DNA from: Trichoplusia ni
Lineage: Eukaryota; Arthropoda; Insecta; Lepidoptera; Noctuidae
NCBI RefSeq assembly: GCF_003590095.1
Contig: NC_039498.1
Coordinates: 1 to 64,000 of the forward strand
DNA: 64,000 nt
Direction: 5' to 3'
Program-made: the position numbers and the translations under genes
The notes under the pieces: model-generated
What the model saw: only the letters and a program-made list of their open reading frames with translations
The model's database searches: none
What the model was told of the DNA's origin: nothing
Shown: piece by piece, positions 61,213 through 64,000 of the stretch
Numbering within the stretch: position 1 is the first letter of the stretch
Layout of the letters: each line of letters begins with the position of its first letter

Positions 61213-61351
61213 TGGATAAAAACAAATATAGATACTAATATTAGGATAATATGCCACTATAAATAGATATCTTAATAATTATAAAGCCTTAACCGTCATT
61301 CATCATATCCAGGCTTATAAGATGTACCCATTATGCCTCAATCTCTGAACA

Positions 61352-61398
61352 ACTACTCTGTTAATCAATTATATTTCAGATCAACATGAAATAAAATT
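61352..61398 (-). repeat. Extra short copy of the inverted-repeat arm
   Basis: 47 bp that are the exact reverse complement of 56168-56214, including the ATGAAATAAAATT extension that the main right arm lacks. Two different right-hand ends of the same arm therefore exist. Confidence 0.85.
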
Positions 61399-61466
61399 GA
61401 GGATTGGATTAACTTACCTAAGTGACATCCAATCGTAATTTTATGAAGGTTGATCTGAAATATAAT
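61395..61466. repeat. 72-bp stem, left half of right-end hairpin
   Basis: AATTGAGGATTGGATTAACT to GATCTGAAATATAAT. It is perfectly complementary to 61658-61729, with 191 bp between the halves. Confidence 0.88.
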
Positions 61467-61542
61467 CACCCACCCCAACCCCAGCAACAATAGCTGAACC
61501 CTGGCATAATGGGACCCACAAAATCATGGTTAGCTCTAAATC

Positions 61543-61675
61543 AGTGACGTTTAGTTGTGAGTTGCCATAGACTAAAAAACTTTTTTTTTTTTTTTTATTC
61601 TCTGAATAAATTCGCGATGCCACACAGTAGCGAATGGGAATACTACTCTGTTAATCAATTATATTTCAGATCAAC
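61543..61675 (-). repeat. Right arm of large inverted repeat
   Basis: 133 bp, the reverse complement of 56181-56316 apart from the homopolymer (T16 versus A19). Its outer 18 bp also belong to the 72-bp stem at 61658-61729. Confidence 0.9.
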
Positions 61676-61729
61676 CTTCATAAAATTACGATTGGATGTC
61701 ACTTAGGTAAGTTAATCCAATCCTCAATT
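61658..61729. repeat. 72-bp stem, right half of right-end hairpin
   Basis: Exact reverse complement of 61395-61466. It ends TCCAATCCTCAATT, after which sequence identity stops. Confidence 0.88.
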
Positions 61730-64000
61730 ATCCCTAACTAAAAAGAAACGTAAGTGGCAGTCGCTAGTTTATTTTATTGATATTTTTATCTATTACATTA
61801 TTCAGTAAACATAATACATGAGCATGGGACAGTTAGTCTGAATAAATTACGTCACTAGCATTTCTACAAGAACTACACATTCGCATTTAATCGGAACCTT
61901 GCCTACCTAATGGAAAATAACAACGGAATAAAACCGTAATTTCGGTACATTTCCGAAAGTCATTTTACTTGATGAAAGTGCTCCGTAAAGTTCAGAGTAG
62001 CACGGAAAGTTTTAAAATAAAGTTAATTTAGAATTTTGCAGAATTATTTACTTACCTGTTATTATGCGTAATGTCAATAATAATATCTCACGGAAAGGTA
62101 AAATAAATTATTTGATTCATACATGTAGTATGTAATTACCTTTCTAAAATGTATTAAATCGTGGAATAATTTGACTGGAAGTTTCCAAGTGTCGAAAGCT
62201 TGCTAATTCGTTTCGTTACTCGATAGCAAAAAATAATAATTTGCTGATGGCGAAGGGTAATTTGCGATCTGTACCGCGGGTTTGGACGATGTGGTTAACT
62301 TTATTTAATAACTATACCCTACTAGTCTGTTGACCTCATAGGTGAAACTGTAAGTGACACAAAAATGCTTCAATTAGCCATGGGCGGCTTATGAAAAGGA
62401 AGCATGATTGATTTTAAAAGGAGAAGTCTTTCTACTTCACATTTTTCTTTTTAGTAACGACTTCGCAAAATTCCTACTCAGGCGGACTGTAAATTGATAA
62501 TTTTATGTTTTGGGGACAAAAAGAAAAATACGTATCCACTATAATTACAGACCACAAGATGGACTCTGAAAAAAATAAACCGTCATGCCAATAGTGTGAT
62601 CAATATTTTTGTCTAATTTGTATTTTTCTGCTTTAACCAGGTTTTGCTCATTACATTTCAAGTCTACGATAAGTATTGTCTATTCAATGACGGTCTATAT
62701 TCTGACCGTGCTACAATTGTTCGGTACAACACGTAAAGTGCGTGTCTATTGTATGAACAACACTATTGTCAATGAATAAATCGCAGAACTAACACATTTG
62801 GTACTTGGCGAGGTTAATGTCAGTATCACAGCCTTGACATTTGGTTCGCCTTGAAATTACAAATATAGTATAAATATATATATGTATTGTTAAAATTATG
62901 TAATATTGAGATGGGAATCAGATTGTCTTATGAATACATTGAACAGCTAAATGTAATGAGAGTCTCTGTAGAATTTGGTGTGACTATGTTTATGGATTAT
63001 TTTCATAAATCATTGTAATATGTCACCTATTATAATTGGAAACTGTCACATTTATTTACCACAAATACTTGTTTCAGGAGTTCTAATGTCATATAACAGC
63101 TGGGTATAAATATATATGATAATGAACTTAAAATTTAAGTGAGTATCTAAAACAATACAGTGGAAAGTTTGTTAATCGACACGTCCTTTGATCTGAATCT
63201 TCTAAATTTCAAATTTACCTTTAGATTCGAACGGCCACCACTATAGAAAAAAACAGCTTATAAAAATAAGCCCAGCTCTGTCAATTAAATAATTCGATTA
63301 TGTACCCTCGCATCCAACCTTTGCCTTTGATACCTTTACCTAACAATTAGCATCACATAATGATCGTGCAAGTTCGGCTCTAGTCGGGTGTCGTCGCACG
63401 TGCTTAGGAAGTATTTATCTACGGCCTTCACGGCGCATGCGCACTAATCTCAGTTTCCTGCCCCTGATGTTCAGGCTCATTTAGACCAGGTGAGAAATAT
63501 CCAGCGGGTTGCGGTACATTGCCGTTGATGTTATATCACTTTTGATCGCAGAACTGCGCGACTCCGCAGTGTATATCGAATCGCGTGATATTCCTCATTT
63601 AGACAACATTTGCTATTACTCTTCTGAACCCAATGAATACACTACTTTTTGTTACTATTGGTTTTTGTAGGAGAAAGAAATTGTTTTAACTTTGAGTAAT
63701 TTACCACTTACGTTCTGGTTAGGGGCGCGCGTCAGTTTTAATAGTTTATTTTGTTGTAACTCTTTCAAAGAAAATCATAAACCACCTATGTAAATATTTT
63801 GAAAATAGGAATAAATTAAAAAAATTGTAACACTTTCTAATGTTTACTTATATAATAATCTGATACTAGGTACTTTACCTACATACATTTCTTAAGATTT
63901 TAGGAGAAAAAAACATCAACTTACAATATGTGGGATGATGATAATGTACGGAACACAAACTTAAGACCAACTTAATGCTGGCCATCTTTTTCTTTGTGTT
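61730..64000. other. Non-coding stretch right of the block
   Basis: CpG frequency returns to the level of the rest of the window. A GC-rich patch at 63375-63500 contains GGCGCATGCGCACTAATCTCAGTTTCC, and TTAGACCAG|GTGAGA at 63481 could be a splice donor. No open frame supports an exon there. Confidence 0.45.

Larger units (their letters stand above)
57601..61320. other. CpG-depleted interior of the block
   Basis: I counted 14 CpG dinucleotides in 3,720 bp, none of them in 60301-61260. By comparison there are about 24 in the 660 bp at 61741-62400. TG and CA are correspondingly common. No recognisable transposon or exon lies inside, and frames of up to 67 codons lack motifs. The pattern fits long-term CpG methylation of this sequence or its source, or an origin from a compositionally different genome. 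Confidence 0.75.
56168..61729. mobile_element. Inverted-repeat-bounded block of unknown type (about 5.5 kb)
   Basis: The block lies between inverted repeats that are identical apart from homopolymer length, which implies a recent origin or strong sequence homogenisation. From left to right it holds the left arm, a 5'-exon-like stretch (56317-56560), a GC-rich 57-bp minisatellite with longer flanking repeats (56693-57250), a mixed segment (57251-57600), a CpG-depleted AT-rich interior (57600-61320) with two local tandem repeats, and a nested hairpin at the right end. No transposase, integrase, reverse transcriptase or helicase frame is visible. It could be a non-autonomous TIR element, a transposed piece of a methylated gene, or an inverted duplication. 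No clear target duplication was found. Confidence 0.6.

Noticed and set aside
1..64000. CRISPR arrays, bacterial operons, riboswitches
   Set aside because: The regular repeats found are eukaryotic satellites and transposons. There are no spacer-repeat arrays, operonic ORFs or ribosome binding sites.

Overview
The window reads as nuclear DNA of a lepidopteran (moth or butterfly); I cannot name the species. The evidence is an AT-rich background with several repeat types known from this order: non-autonomous Helitrons whose 3' end is a CGCG hairpin followed by CAGCTAG, RTE-type LINE 3' ends coding GEAYxQQW just before the stop, a relic of the GTTCGGTACCC / GTCY-type MITE class, and tRNA-derived SINEs. 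I found no convincing protein-coding exon, rRNA or tRNA gene. Almost every open frame is a short chance frame in AT-rich DNA or lies inside a repeat, so the window is best described as about 63 kb of intergenic or long-intron sequence plus one 1,000-N scaffold gap (41044-42043).

Layout. Positions 1-18 kb hold simple repeats, a 5'-truncated LINE flanked by an exact 130-bp direct repeat (1818-3137), a Helitron (3704-3955), two copies of a poly(A)-tailed SINE-like repeat with target-site duplications (8409-8575 and 10250-10379), and degenerate Helitron-like copies. Positions 18-53 kb are mostly unannotatable AT-rich DNA with scattered Helitrons, LINE 3' tails, SINEs and members of one short fold-back repeat family. 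That family, here called FB-140, has about 14 copies across the window.

Positions 53.6-55.1 kb are a complete non-autonomous hAT-like transposon with an exact 8-bp target duplication, and its subterminal regions are packed with GGTTAACC-type motifs. A Helitron fragment is nested inside it.

The most unusual part is 56.2-61.7 kb. This is a block bounded by inverted repeats of about 135 bp that are identical except for the length of an A/T run. Its left end carries a GC-rich minisatellite with a 57-bp period and hairpin-forming units. Its interior (57.6-61.3 kb) is about ten-fold poorer in CpG than adjacent DNA and is free of the dispersed repeats seen elsewhere. Its right end is a second, nested perfect inverted repeat. 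No known element type fits it, and it is the best candidate here for something undescribed.
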